This document shows positions 23,601-38,600 of a stretch of DNA of 64,000 nucleotides, one piece after another. The translations under genes and the position numbers were made by a program. The stretch lies in assembly GCF_032854445.1 (NCBI RefSeq), contig NC_088305.1, positions 1,555,001-1,619,000 on the forward strand, in the 5' to 3' direction. The notes beneath the pieces were generated by a model. That model was not told the origin of the DNA and ran no database searches. It saw only the letters and a list, made by a program, of their open reading frames with translations. Every line of letters begins with the position of its first letter. The first letter of the stretch is position 1. The stretch is from Liolophura sinensis (lineage: Eukaryota > Mollusca > Polyplacophora > Chitonida > Chitonidae).

Positions 23601-26600
23601 CCCAAAGGTGTTAAGTAACCCACACCACCCGACATCCACACCCAAAGGTATTAAGTAACCCACACCACCTGACATCCACACCTAAAGGTGTTAAGTAACC
23701 CGCACCACCCGACATCCACCTCCAAGGGCATTAAGTAACCCACACCACCCGACATCCACACCCAAAGGTATTAAGTAACCCACACCACCTGACATCCACA
23801 CCCAAAGGTGTTAAGCAGCCCACACCACCCGACATCCACACCCAAAGGTGTTAAGTAACCTGCACCACCGGACATCCACACCCAAAGGTGTTAAGCAGCC
23901 CACACCACCCGACATCCACACCCAAAGGTATTAAGTAACCCACACCACCCGACATCCACACCCAAAGGTGTTAAGTAACCCACATCACCTGACATCCACA
24001 CCCAAAGGTGTTAAACAGCCCACACCACCGGACATCCACCTCCAAAGGTATTAAGCAGCCCACACCACCCGACATCCACACCCAAAGGTGTTAAGTAACC
24101 CACACCACCCGACATCCACACCCAAAGGTGTTAAGTAACCCACACCACCGGACATCCACCTCCAAAGGTATTAAGCAACCCACACCACCCGACATCCACA
24201 CCCAAAGGTGTTAAGAAACCCACACCACCGGACATCCACACTCAAAGGTGTTAAGCAGCCCACACCACCCGACATCCACACCCAAAGGTGTTAAGTAACC
24301 TGCACCACCGGACATCCACACCCAAAGGTGTTAAGCAACCCACACCACCCGACATCCACACCCAAAGGTGTTAAGCAGCCCACACCACCCGACATCCACA
24401 CCTTAAGGTGTTAATTAACCCACACCACCGGACATCCACCTCCAAAGGTATTAAGTAACCCACACCACCTGACATCCACCTCCAAAGGTATTAAGTAACC
24501 CACACCACCCGACATCCACACCACCTGACATCCACACCCAAAGGTGTTAAGCAGCCCACACCACCCGACATCCACACCCAAAGGTGTCAAGTAACCTGCA
24601 CCACCGGACATCCACACCCAAAGGTGTTAAGCAACCCACACCACCCGACATCCACACCCAAAGGTGTTAAGCAGCCCACACCACCCGACATCCACACCTA
24701 AAGGTGTTAAGTAACCCACACCACCAGACATCCACACCTAAAGGTGTTAAGTAACCCGCACCACCGGACATCCACACCCAAAGGTATTAAGTAGCCCACA
24801 ACACCTGACATCCATACCCAAAGGTATTAAGTAACCCACACCACCTGACATCCACACCCAGCCCCACCCCCACCCCAACCAACACCTGAAACTAGGAACC
24901 AACGCATAATGTGCCCTAGGGTAAAGTCAGAGAATTCTGAACATTCAGTGATCTTCAGACAGATTATGAATAAGGTCATCGGGAAAATCTTATGAATATA
25001 AGCTATAGTTCTCGGCTGAAGTCCTGTCGTATTTAAGTCAAATATTCTTTAGTATGTGTAAAACACAAATCATATAAATCAACAAGAAGACAGACCCTGT
25101 CCAAATGTGTGCACCCTGTCCAAATGTGTGCACCCTGTCCAAATGTGTGCCTTAGACTTGAAGTATTCCCAGACAGGTGATAGGAGAACCCAGCAAATAT
25201 TGTCTGCTTAAATTTGTTGTTGTGTAAAATAAAGACCAGTTTAATGTAATTGTATACAGATGTATATAAAAGTAATCTTAACAAAAAACTAAAAATGTTC
25301 AAAACTGTTTGAAAGCTCAAAAAGACCTGCTGTCACATGGTGGAAAACCAACAAACCACTTACCTTGCCCAGGTGTGAAGTCAAATTTTATATCGTTTAA
25401 TTCCTTTTTCTCATTTCTGAAAAAGAATGCAGAAAATGAAGAAGGGGACAAGGGATACATATTTTCTGCGAAAACCCATTAAGCAACTGCCCTTGACTCT
25501 CTGTCTCTACCCCATCCCACACCCCACCTATTAAAACATGACCAATTGTGAAACATTCTTAAATACTAAGACAATATCACAATCACGCACACCTTGTACT
25601 TGAATCATACAGCGAACAGTAAACCAACATGAAAGCAATATCCAGTGACAGTCGTGTACGTTTTGGATAAGACTGAGTACTGATTGGCATAAGAAAAACT
25701 GTTTCATAAAGACCTTCCTTCTCCGAGCTATGTCATTCAAGCCACTGCCAGATTTGCAAAGCGAGGTAGCTCTTTTGAAACATTTTATATTTGAACATGT
25801 TTTATTTTTATAATAAAAACACATTTTTACCTGTTGTTTATAGTTCATAGTGTATATGTTTGTATACTGTTTAAAAGCTATTTAAAAAGCTTTATTTCAA
25901 AAGCTATTAAAAATGCTTTGATTATATTCTTTGCCATTCACAGATATTTGTTGTCTGAAGTGATATGTTTTCATCCTACAGCAACTGTCAAAGAGTTCCT
26001 GCAGTAAAATATTGGATAAAAATAATAAAAAATAAATATTGGATTTACTCCTTCCTCCTTTTTTGGTTAGGGTGAAGACTGACCGGTTAAAGTGTAACAA
26101 AGTAGACTGTCACATTACCTTAATCGTAAAACCAGATTTATGGAAGAGTCCTTTTTGGTTAGGGTGAAGGCTGACTGGTTAAAGTGTAACAAAGTAGACA
26201 GTCAAATTACCTTAATCGTAAAACCAGATTTATGGAAGAGACATTGACTTCTTCTTGGGAGCCCTGGGAAATGAAAATGAAGAAACTTTAATACACTGAC
26301 ATGGAGAATACAAAGACAGAAAAACACAGCATAAAGTATTTATTTATTTATTTATTTATTTATTGGATGAGAGATAAATGCCATACTGAGGAACATTTCA
26401 CTTATGTCATGGTTTTCCAGTTTACCGCTGGATGATGGACAAAAGCTGTGGCTACCTTATAACTCAGCTAAATTTGATTTTAGTTCCAGATTTAGGCGAA
26501 GTTAACAATTTTTGATTGTAAATTACGGCTATCATAGCTTGCAATCATTTCACACAAAAAGGTGTGGCTTTTAAGTTAGGATTACTACTGGGATGTTACC

Positions 26601-29600
26601 GACTCAGAGTCATCTCAGGCTTATGATCCCTTTGAACTACATGTGTATGGTATCAGTATCAGCAGAGTGATTAGCAGTGAAAGGTTTATGGGTAGAGAAA
26701 AACACAGTGGTGCCCAGGGGCAAACACCACACGTACATACCCGAGGTGCTGCTTCCTGACAAATCAAACACGACCGATTCAAATCACATCATTGAATGTC
26801 TCCTCATCTTTACAGAGAAAAAATTTGGTGGTACAGCTACGGCTAGGATGCTGTCACCATGGTAACCTACCTCTTTCTGAGGTTGAGGCTGAGCCGCTGG
26901 TTTGTCTGCGGGGGTGGGCTCTTCAGGAACAGAGGGTACACTTGGCTCTTGAGCTGTGCCTGTCGAGGGTTGGGAGAGCTGACTGGATAAGCTCCCTTGA
27001 TCACCTTGTCCACCAGAGGGAGCTTCAGACTGGCCCTTTTGCCCTTCAAAGTCTGGAAACTGCTAACACACCAGAAGAAATCAATAACCATATTATGCAG
27101 TCACCTATTTGTACATGTAATGTAAAATATTTGAACAAACTAACTTATTTATTTATTTCTTTATTTATCTGACTGGAATTTCATGACATGTTCAAGAATA
27201 TTTTAGTTGGTGGCAGACCTTCCCACGTACAACTGGAGAGCAAGCCAGCATGAGCTGGTTTTGAACTCCCAGCAACAACATTGGTCAGAGGCCCCTGGGT
27301 CAAATGCTTTTATTCTACGTGTACAATAGTCTTAAGATAGATCATATTTCATAATAATGAATGTCAGTGATGTGGACCAAGTCTTTCAACTATCAATTTA
27401 ACCTTTGGGAGAATTTCTTGAGAAATTGACTTGTTTCCTCATAAGCCTATAACAGACTACTGTAGCTACTTTAGCATTGGTACACAGCAAACCCGGTATG
27501 AAGTGAAGACTCACAGGACAAGCTTTCGCTGTCGCTGGTTTAACCAGAGATGTATGAAACCCAAATATAATTTATTCAGTGAAATTAGAATTCAAATAAC
27601 TAAATTAATAAATACATAAAAGTAGCTTTGTAAGCTTCACTTGTTTGTTTTCTTTCACTTTAAATCTGGTACATACGTGATATTACATGGAGAAACAGAA
27701 TATTCCAATCTTCATGTTATATGTGCATACAGAAAATCTGATTTCTTACTTACCGCTGGGGAATTTCTGACACGAGGTGACTGTTAAAATGAAGAAAAAA
27801 ACAAAAAAAACAAGGAGAAATCATGAGAAATAATGTTCAGGAGAAGATTATCAACAATGTAATGATACGCCTGGATACCTTGTGACAGCTAATACATTGT
27901 GTACATACATATCACATACATAAAACACAAAGTTGCTACAACATTAAAAATCAAGTCATACCCTAGAGTTGAGTACATGTAGACCTGCACAGATTCACTA
28001 GCCTAAGACAACTTAGCTTTACTGAACATTTCTATTACATTATAGGGTTAGCATTTTAAAGTAAAGCAGGTAGGGCTTGGTGCTACTGGTGTGAAGACAT
28101 TTCTGTGTTGGGGGTACTGGAGTTAGAATTACCATAAATCCTCAACAAATTCAACAAGTAAAGGGTTAATTTCAACGCATTTTGAAAACATGATTCATAA
28201 GATTTTCAACACTTAATATACGTTGTCCCGGTACATGTATGGGGCACATATGAACTTTATACACATTACATAATAACCTGTCCGGGTAGATCAAGTAACA
28301 CATTTCTTATGTTCGAATCTGTCAGTGGTCAAATTTGGTGAGGACTTAGGGGAGGTCAACCACACTGTGCATGTCTACTGCGGGTAAATTTTACTGAGGG
28401 TATTAGAAATGAAAATGACAAAACTATTTCAATTGGACTGACTGATTAATCGCTGTCTAAATACTGTGTTTACACATTTGTTCACTGTGGTCAGGATTAT
28501 GGGTGGAGGAAACCAGAGAGCCCAAATAATAATGATAATCTGGCTTAGTTCAAAACAACTATCAGGTTTGATTTTGAAATAAACTGAAATATCGACCTAT
28601 ATTGGCATCATTATTCAGATTTACACTCCATGAATGACTATAAATCATGAATATGATCAAGTACAAGTTATACATGTATCCATATGTTATACAACATCCA
28701 GTGTTATTTCTCAGTCCAATATTCGTCACTTATTTAGATCAGGGTGAGTGACTAAACATACAATATGACTGTATACATATGACCTGTATACATATGACTG
28801 TATACATATGACCTGTATACATGACTGTAGACATATGACTGTAGACATATGACTGTATACATATGACTGTATACATATGGCTGTATACATATGCTATACA
28901 AGCTTTGTATAATTTCTCATTCCAATATTAGTCAGTGGAGCAAGCCAGACCAACAATTAATGTTACCATATCATGACTCATTACAACACTGATGAACTCA
29001 TTGTATTGCTGGTCAAATGGTAGTTGAGAAAAATGATGAAAGATTAACAATGAAAAACTGTTACATATGTACATTTTGTAGTGTTAAATTCTTTCTCCGA
29101 GCAACGTTAAACAGTGAGACTTTGGGAATGACAGAATAATTATTCATTAATCCATGAATGTTATCATTTACCTGTAGATGTTAGATGTTATAACATTTAC
29201 CTGCAGATGTTAGATGTTATAACATTTACCTGTAGATGTTAGATGTTATAACATTTACCTGCAGATGTTAGATGTTACAACATTTACCTGCAGATGTAAG
29301 ATGTTATAACATTTACCTGCAGATGTAAGATGTTATAACATTTACCTGCAGATGTTAGATGTTATAACATTTACCTGCAGATGTTAGATGTTATAACATT
29401 TACCTGCAGATGTTAGATGTTACAACATTTACCTGCAGATGTTAGATGTTACAACATTTACCTGCAGATGTTAGATGTTACAACATTTACCTGCAGATGT
29501 TAGATGTTACAACATTTACCTGCAGATGTTAGATGTTACAACATTTACCTACAGATGTTAGATGTTATAACATTTACCTGTAGATGTTAGATGTTATAAC

Positions 29601-32600
29601 ATTTACCTGTAGATGTTAGATGTTACAACATTTACCTGCAGATGTAAGATGTTATAACATTTACCTGCAGATGTAAGATGTTACAACATTTACCTGCAGA
29701 TGTTAGATGTTATAACATTTACCTGTAGATGTTATAACATTTACCTGCAGATGTTAGATGTTACAACATTTACCTGCAGATGTTAGATGTTACAACATTT
29801 ACCTGTAGATGTTAGATGTTACAACATTTACCTGTAGATGTTAGATGTTATAACATTTACCTGTAGATGTTAGATGTTATAACATTTACCTGCAGATGTT
29901 AGATGTTACAACATTTACCTGCAGATGTTAGATGTTACAACATTTACCTGTAGATGTTAGATGTTATAACATTTACCTGTAGATGTTAGATGTTATAACA
30001 TTTACCTGTAGATGTTAGATGTTATAACATTTACCTGTAGATGTTAGATGTTACAACATTTACCTGCAGATGTAAGATGTTATAACATTTACCTGCAGAT
30101 GTAAGATGTTATAACATTTACCTGCAGATGTTAGATGTTACAACATTTACCTGCAGATGTTAGATGTTATAACATTTACCTGTAGATGTTAGATGTTATA
30201 ACATTTACCTGCAGATGTAAGATGTTATAACATTTACCTGCAGATGTTAGATGTTACAACATTTACCTGCAGATGTTAGATGTTATAACAAGCCAGCATG
30301 AGCTGGACTTGAACTCACAGAGACCGCATTGGTGAGAGACTCCTGGGTCATTATGCTGCGCTAGCGCTTTAACCGACTGAGCCAGGGAGGCCCCAACACT
30401 CTAAATAACTTTATAATGAATATTACCAGGTTCACGTGAGAAGTAGTGCTAAACGATGCCTTCCAGGCTTTACAACTGTCAGACTGACATTGGAACACTA
30501 AACGCTGCTGTGTTGTGAAGGTGCGCCTCACTAAATCATCTGCATGCCAGTGGGAGGCTAAGTTATGAGTTACCTGCTGGGAGGAACTGGCCCATAAGGA
30601 TACAAATTGGTCACTGTGGATGGAAACTCAGAGGGCGCCAACAAATTTAATAAAATATGTACTAATATTTAATATTTTGGGGTTTATTTCAATGAAAGTT
30701 TTGTAGTCTTTGTCCTTCCCCCCAGGGACTGGTGAGTCTCACACAGCGGGGAGATTCCATGGTGCGGATGGACAGCGGTGTCATCAGAATCTTCACAGTT
30801 ATTCCAGGGCTAGAAATTGGGTTGCTTTTGGAAATCCATTTTCACTTAACGTAAAACTTGACATATGAAACTTAATCCTAATGTTACAGTTAAATAGTGT
30901 TGTGGGGCTATGATGACGACCATGTTTTCAAACATCACATTTTTTGATGCTCAGTATGTAAATGTCTAGGATTCACAAGTGTAAGCTGAAATCCCTATTC
31001 ATGTTCTTCTTTACACTAACGACAAAACCTTTAATACTGTAATTCTTCAACCTTTTCACATGTTTGTAAGGTGTTTATCTGAGCATATTTTGAAGGCATT
31101 ATTCTGTATAGACTGACAAAATTATATCTTTTGTAGAGCCCTGAAATTGTCCAACCCAACCAATGTAGTTTTGTCTCCAAAATCAAATTAAAAACCTGCA
31201 TAAATTGCACTGAAAGTTGCTCTTTCATATGCGAAACGGTTAAGGAATTACGACACTGGCTATCCTTGTCCTGACATCCCATGAAAACAACATGTATCTC
31301 AAAAACTACATTCACGTGCTCTTCAAGGTTTAATTATCAGAGCACCCATTACTTCAAGTTGGCAATAATACACTACAATAATATACTACAAAAAACATTT
31401 ATTAAATACGCTATACATGTACACCTTGAGGAGAAATTGACCATTGTACACCATACAAAAGCTGTCGGCACACATGTACAAATACACATACTGAGAATTC
31501 TGCAATTTGCAGCAGTACTCTAATTATATGCAACAAAATACAATCAACCATACACTGTACTCTGTACTCGCCACAATCAAAGTGGCAAGTCTAACTGAAG
31601 AGCAAAGGCTTTAGCAGTATTACGTCCGTTATTTATTAATCTGATTGTTGCTTAATGCCATACTGAAGAATTTTTCACTTCCATGTGACATAAAAGCAGT
31701 CAGTTTAAAGGGAGGAGGAAATCACCATGCTGGAGGTAAACCACCGACCTTTGGCAAGTTACTGCTGAACTTTCCCATGTACCACACTCAGAAGTGTACA
31801 TGATATAGGTGGAAGACAAGTGGTAAACAGCCCAGTAAGCACTATCACCCACTTCTTGTCACCAAGGGCCCACAAACAGTGTTACCACAGGTTAACAAAG
31901 ATATATACATTTACACATATAGACATTTCAACTATGCCCTGAAGAAAGATTGACAATTCTAACGATAGCAAAATAGAATGCCTACATCTTGACACAAAAT
32001 CTTTGAACATATAAAACACACAAGTACATGCAGCAAAGCTGAGCTGCATGAAATCAATGCTGCAAAAATTACAGGTACATCTAAATGTACACCCTGCACG
32101 GAGGCAGGGTGAAAAGTCTTAAAGAGGAGCCAATCAGAAAGGCTCGTAACCGAATATTAGTGGGACAACTGAGCATCACCCTCACACACACATGTACGAG
32201 CAAGGCAGATATGATATGGCATGGATGAGGTTGTGAGATGACCAGTGAAGTCTTTAGTCAGGTTAGCAGGCAGTGGTTTATGTAGAATTACGAATCATGG
32301 TGCACAGGTTAGCGGCAAAAACAATATATGCAACAACGAACGACAAAAAGCGACAAAGACGGAAATGCACATAGACACATAGAAGGGGGATGTCCTTACG
32401 ACTGGCGATGACAAATCTAACTGGGTGCGATCAACTCTCCGAGCCTGTTGGATCAAAAACAACGCAACATTGAAATTATGAGGACTGCCAATCTTGGGCG
32501 CTCTGCATTTTTTTTTAAAAGCTAAGAGGCGAGCTGAGATGGCTGAGGATATGGGGGTCCTTGTTCCTCAAAATGCTGACTGATGTTCTTGTATATCACA

Positions 32601-35600
32601 ACTCAAGATAAGAGGCAAAAAAAAATACTGCTTACATGAGATTTCAGAATTTCAGGCGCTTTAAATGCTGATGACACCAGAGCAGTCACTTCCTACTCCC
32701 AGCTGACTGACGATAAACCCTACATGTTTTGTGGATTTTATTTAAATATCTTGGGGATAATCTGAATGGACTGATATCTGTCTCACACTTCTGAGGCACG
32801 TGTTGGAAAGCCATTACCACGATTCCAATGCTGTCTAACTCTCCCGAGGGCTACTTCAGTTCCAAGAGAAATTGTGCAAAACTCTTAAAATTATATGTTC
32901 CCTTATGGAACATAATAACACCAAGGTTCAAAAGCATTTAATAAAGATATATAATACGTTGAAGACTGCCACTGTCTACATACATGTAAGTACCTGACAA
33001 GTCCTAAAAGCAAAATTTTAACTGTTTTCATAGATTTGAATGATGCATGTTCATAATATTCCTTATAAATGCAATGTTAAATCAGGCATATCTAAGTTGA
33101 GAAAGGAAAATTTTGCTGGAATGATCTCTAACGTGTTTGAAAACGCAGCGTTGTTTCTGCTTATGCTTTCGGTCAACGAGCAATGTACTTCCTGCTTGAC
33201 GTCAAACCAAGCAAACTTGGAAATGACTGGAAAAAGTTGGTATTTGTTTCTGTATGAGCCTGTAAGTCCCAAATGTTTCGAGACCCCTGGTGTGGCTCTT
33301 GTAAGGATACAGGAAAGGCTTACACAGGTTTATATTTCTCCATGCTGAGCATACGATGTGGCCTTCCAGATGAAAGTATAAAAAACCTTATCAGCTTTGT
33401 TCATTCTCTTTCCACTTTTTATAGTACTTTTCATAAATCTTTTAAAATGCCAAGAATTATTTTTAAAAAAATCCCCCCTCCTTGGATGTAATGTTCTGTG
33501 CCTAGAGATTGACAAAGACTGATTTTGAGTGCGTCCATATGTGATGAGGACACTGTCGTATCAGGGAAATATTCTTAGGTATGTAAAACACCAATAAAAT
33601 AAATAAATAAATAAATAAATATGTGATGAGTCTTTCTTTCACAACTTGTAGCATTTGAGAAAAACAAGTATTGGAAGAGTATTTCCCCCTGTCCATCAGA
33701 TGTCGCCACTTATGTCATACTCTATTGGATGCAGAACCCTATTGCAAGTTCTGTTTTTCGTGGGGGACGAAAGTAATTTTGTGTATTTTAGGGTGTAAAG
33801 TCTTTTTTTCACAGCCAGCCTGCCATTTTTGGTGTACAGGTGCATGCTTGGTATCAAAATGATGAAAACTGTCTAACCTTTGGGCAGGCATGAGTTTTAA
33901 TGAAGAAAGTTTGAAATTCTGGGCGAGAGGACACAAGGAGATAGGTGGTGATGAGGCCGCGAATGACGTCCCCTTGGCACTGCTAGGCACCCCTCCCAGC
34001 TGCCAGCATAGAAAGGTGCAGATTTTAACGGTCAACCTACATGTTTGTCAAGATTTTTATGGCTTCATCTCACAGGCTGGGCCAGGTATGTACCAAAGGT
34101 TACTGGCCACGGGGTGTTTGGGACTGAGCTACAGGGCTAAACGTTAACATTGTCGCTCATGGAAAATTAATGGGGGTCTGAGGCCTACTAATTTCACTCT
34201 CAATGTGGCCACCATGACCTTTTGTTTTTCTAGTTTCAAATGCTCCATTAATGATACTATAGTAAGTCTTCAATAAAGAGTGGAGATAATATGCCTACCA
34301 ATAATCTGCTAATGTGACCCCCCCCCCCCTCCCCCACCAAACAAAAAACCCTTTTTATTTGTTTATGACATTAAAAGTCTTACCTGAAGAAAAAAAAGTC
34401 AAGTACAAGGACAAAAAAAAACAATATCAGACTTCAATAAAATGGCATTTTTAAAGAGTTAAGTTGAGCTATATACTTATTCTTAACTTATCCTTCAGAA
34501 GAGCCTCATTATTTCAATGTTAAATGACAGATTAAGGAAGAAGAGACCTTCCCATATTCTGAACTGGTAAACCAACTCCAAACACATGCATCAGTTGGAT
34601 GAATGTAAGAGAAAAAAAACCATCTCAAATCCCAGGCTTTAAAAGAAAGCCAATGCAATCACAGCAACATCTTGAGTAAAACAAGCTAATCTACCATTAT
34701 AAGACAAACTGTCAACGTCACACATATGCAGAAACTCAATGCCCAAAACTGAGATCTCCAATACTTGTGCACACAATCTACATGTGCACACATCCCTGTG
34801 TGCACACAATCCTTATGTGCACACCAATGTATATGTGCTAACAAAATCTTTTTGTGCAGAATAAACCCTTAGTGCACACACAAAATCTCTATCTGCACCC
34901 AAAAATTTTGAAGTGTACACAAAATCTCCAATCATTAAAAGGCAATCATTAAAACGTGTTCCCTGGGTGTAACATGATATACTCTCCATGAAAGGTCACC
35001 AAAATTTTTCTGGCATTTGGTATAGTTTTTTTTTTTTGTTTGCATTTCTCTATCAAAGTTAATTATTTTAAAATTTCTATCTTCCATAAGTGCAATAGAT
35101 ATTGCACATAAGTAGCTGATGGTAGTTATGTTTTATGTAAAGTTACAAGTCCATGAATTTACTAACTTACACGTATGTCTATGTCTAATAACTTGAGGAT
35201 TGGCACAGCACACTACAGGGGTCAGTGTGCCAGGGTCAGTGTGTCAGTGTGCACACATACTGGAGATCACAGTCGCTCTCAGCCTAGTTCATCACAAAGG
35301 TCAGTCTGTTAAACAATGACCCCTGACCCATGACCTACTTACCCGCTCTGACGTCGCTGCTCTCTTTCCCTCCTCAGAGTTCTCATCCAGTTCATCGTCT
35401 GACCATTCCCACCCACCGTCCTCGGTCTTGTGTAACCTCCCACTCGACCCAGGGACACGCTTCACCTGTGGCAAGGGGCAACCTTTAATAGCAATGCTGG
35501 TAATGCGCATTATATTTATTGTTTGACGTCTGATGATGTAAAAATGAACTTTCTCAGGTGCACAACGGCCCTAAAATAACTTCAATAACATTTTCTGATG

Positions 35601-38600
35601 AGAAATAAATCAAAGTTAACAAAAACCCATATGTGGCCTCAAAGGTGGATTTATCAGTCAGATGCAAGCCATATGTGCCACTTAAAAATGGTAAATTTCA
35701 GGTGAAATACAGTATTTGTTTGATTTAATGTTATTTAACTCTATACTCGAGTATGTTGCACTTATATATGTATGTTTATTTGGCTGACTTGGGGCAATCT
35801 TCATAACAGGCAATGCTGCTACCGTAATCAAACTTTTACATATCCCAACTTGTTTTAACAGTTTGGAGAAACTTTACAAATAACATACTATCTTTACCAT
35901 TATTTAATTTATTTTTTTATGTAGATGATTGAAATTTTACAGTGTACTCAAAAATAGATCACTTATACACCCATCTGCAGGTTGCTGGCAGACCTTTCCA
36001 GGAAACCATTCGTTAGAGGGTTGTTACCTTCTGAGGTTTGACAGGAGGACCTTCTGTTAACAGCGTCTTTTGTAAATATGCCCGGTCCTGAAAAAAACAC
36101 AAAAACAAGAAAAGAATAAAAACACAATAAAAAAAAAATTGAAAATGACATGGAGGAGGACTTCATTAACACATCTTTTTTCCACTAGTGATTTGCCAGC
36201 AGATATAATGCAGTAAATCCCCAGCCCAGTTATCAAGATAGGATAGATGTGTTTATTGTAGCAAATCCCCAGTCCAGTTAAAAAGACAGGTGAGATGTGT
36301 TCATTGTAGCAAATCCCAAGTCCAGTTATAAAGATAGGAGATGTGTTTATTGTAGCAAATCCCCATCCCAGTTATAGACAGGTGAGATGTGTTTATTATA
36401 GCAAATCCCCAGTCCAGTTATAAAGATAGGAGACGTGTTTATTGTAGCAGAGCCCCATCCCAGTTATAAAGACAGGTGAGATGTGTTTATTATAGCAAAT
36501 CCCCAGTCCAGTTATAAAGATAGGAGAGATGTGTTTATTGTAGCAAATCCCCATCCCAGTTATAAAGACAGGTGAGATGTGTTTATTGTAGCAAATCCCC
36601 AGCCCAGTTATAAAGATAGGAGAGATGTGTTTATTGTAGCAAATCCCCAGTCCAGTTATAAAGATAGGAGACGTGTTTATTGTAGCAAATCCCCATCTCA
36701 GTTATAAAGCCAGGAGAGATGTGTTTATTGTAGCAAATCCCAAGCCCAATTATAAAGACAGGAGAGATGTGTTTATTGTAGCAAATCCCCATCTCAGTTA
36801 TAAAGACAGGTGAGATGTGTTTATTGTAGCAAATCCCCAGTCCAGTTATAAAGATAGGAGACGTGTTTATTGTAGCAAATCCCCATCCCAGTTATACAGA
36901 CAGGTGAGATGTGTTTATTGTAGCAAATCCCCAGTCCAGTTATAAAGATAGGAGACGTGTTTATTGTAGCAAATCCCCATCCCAGTTATACAGACAGGTG
37001 AGATGTGTTTATTGTAGCAAATCCCCAGCCCAGTTATAAAGACAGGAGAGATGTGTTTATTGTAGCAAATCCCCATCTCAGTTATAAAGATAGGAGACGT
37101 GTTTATTGTAGCAAATCCCCATCTCAGTTATAAAGACAGGAGAGATGTGTTTATTATAGCAAATCCCCAGTCCAGTTATAAAGATAGGAGATGTGTTTAT
37201 TGTAGCAAATCCCCATCTCAGTTATAAAGACAGGTGAGATGTGTTTATTGTAGCAAATCCCCAGCCCAGTTATAAAGACAGGAGAGATGTGTTTATTGTA
37301 GCAAATCCCCATCTCAGTTATAAAGCCAGGAGAGATGTGTTTATTGTAGCAAATCCCAAGCCCAATTATAAAGACAGGAGAGATGTGTTTATTGTAGTAA
37401 ATCCCCAACCCATTTATAAAGATAGGAGAGTTGTGTTTATTGTAGCAAATCCCCAGTCCAGTTATACAGATAGGATAGATGTGTTTATTGTAGCAAATCC
37501 CTAGCCCAGTAATAAAGATAGGAGTGATGTGTTTATTGTAGCAAATCCCTAGCCCAGTAATAAAGATAGGAGTGATGTGTTTATTGTAGCAAATCCCTAC
37601 CCCAGTAATAAAGACAGGAGAGATGTGTTCATTTACTTGTTTATAGTGGCATAATGTTGAAGGAAGGTGACATAATGATGAAGGAAAGTGGCATAATGTT
37701 GGAGAAAAGTGGCAAATGTTGGAGGAAAGTGGTATAATGAGGAGAAAAGTGGCATAATGTTGGAGCAAAGTGGCATAATGTTGGAGCAAAGTGGTATAAT
37801 GTTGGAGGAAAGTGGTATAATGTTGGAGCAAAGTGGCATAATGTTGGAGAAAAGTGGCATAATGAGGGAGAAAAGTGGCATATGTTGGAGGAAAGTGGCA
37901 TAATGTTGGGGGAAGAGATAATGTTGGGGGAAGAGATAATGTTGGAGGAAAGTGGTATAATGTTGGAGGAAAGTGGTATAATGTTGGAAGAAAGTGGCAT
38001 AATGTTGGAGAAAAGTGGCATAATGAGGGAGAAAAGTGGCATATGTTGGAGGAAAGTGGCATAATGTTGGGGGAAAGTGACATAATGTTGGAGGAAAGTG
38101 GTATAATCAGTGAGTGAGTGCTTGGGGTTTAACGTCGCACTCAACAATTTTTCAGTCATATGACGACGAAGGAATCCTTAGGGTGCATGCACGTGTAATG
38201 TGCCTCCTTGTTGCAGGACAGATTTCCACCGCTCTTTTATTTAGTGCTGCTTCACTGAGACGACTTACCGAAGGCAAGTAAGCCGCCCCGCCTGAGCCAT
38301 TATACTGATACGGGTCCCGAAGCGGACGCTCTACCAACTGTGCTATCCGGGCCGGTATATAATGTTCGAAGAAAGTGACATAATGTTGGGGGAAAGTGAC
38401 ATAATATTGGAGGAAAGTGGTATAATGTTGGAAGAAAGTGACAATGTGGGAGGAAAGTGGCATAATGTTGGAGCAAAGTGGTATAATGTTGGAAGAAAGT
38501 GACATAATGTTGGAGGAAAGTGGCATAATTTTGGAGGAAAGTGGTATAATGTTGGTGGAAAGTGGTATAATGTTGGGGGAAGTGACATAATGTTGGGGAA

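Noticed and set aside
21380-24862. CRISPR-like regular repeats
   Set aside because: Units are contiguous with no unique spacers, and the DNA is animal. It is a minisatellite.
26867-27091. ORF in the +1 frame over exon 12 ([19 protein letters not shown])
   Set aside because: Its frame does not match the phases of exons 11 and 13; the Pro/Gln-rich frame does.
33040-33491. Overlapping plus- and minus-strand ORFs in OXSR1 intron 10
   Set aside because: No recognisable domain or codon pattern. Likely chance.
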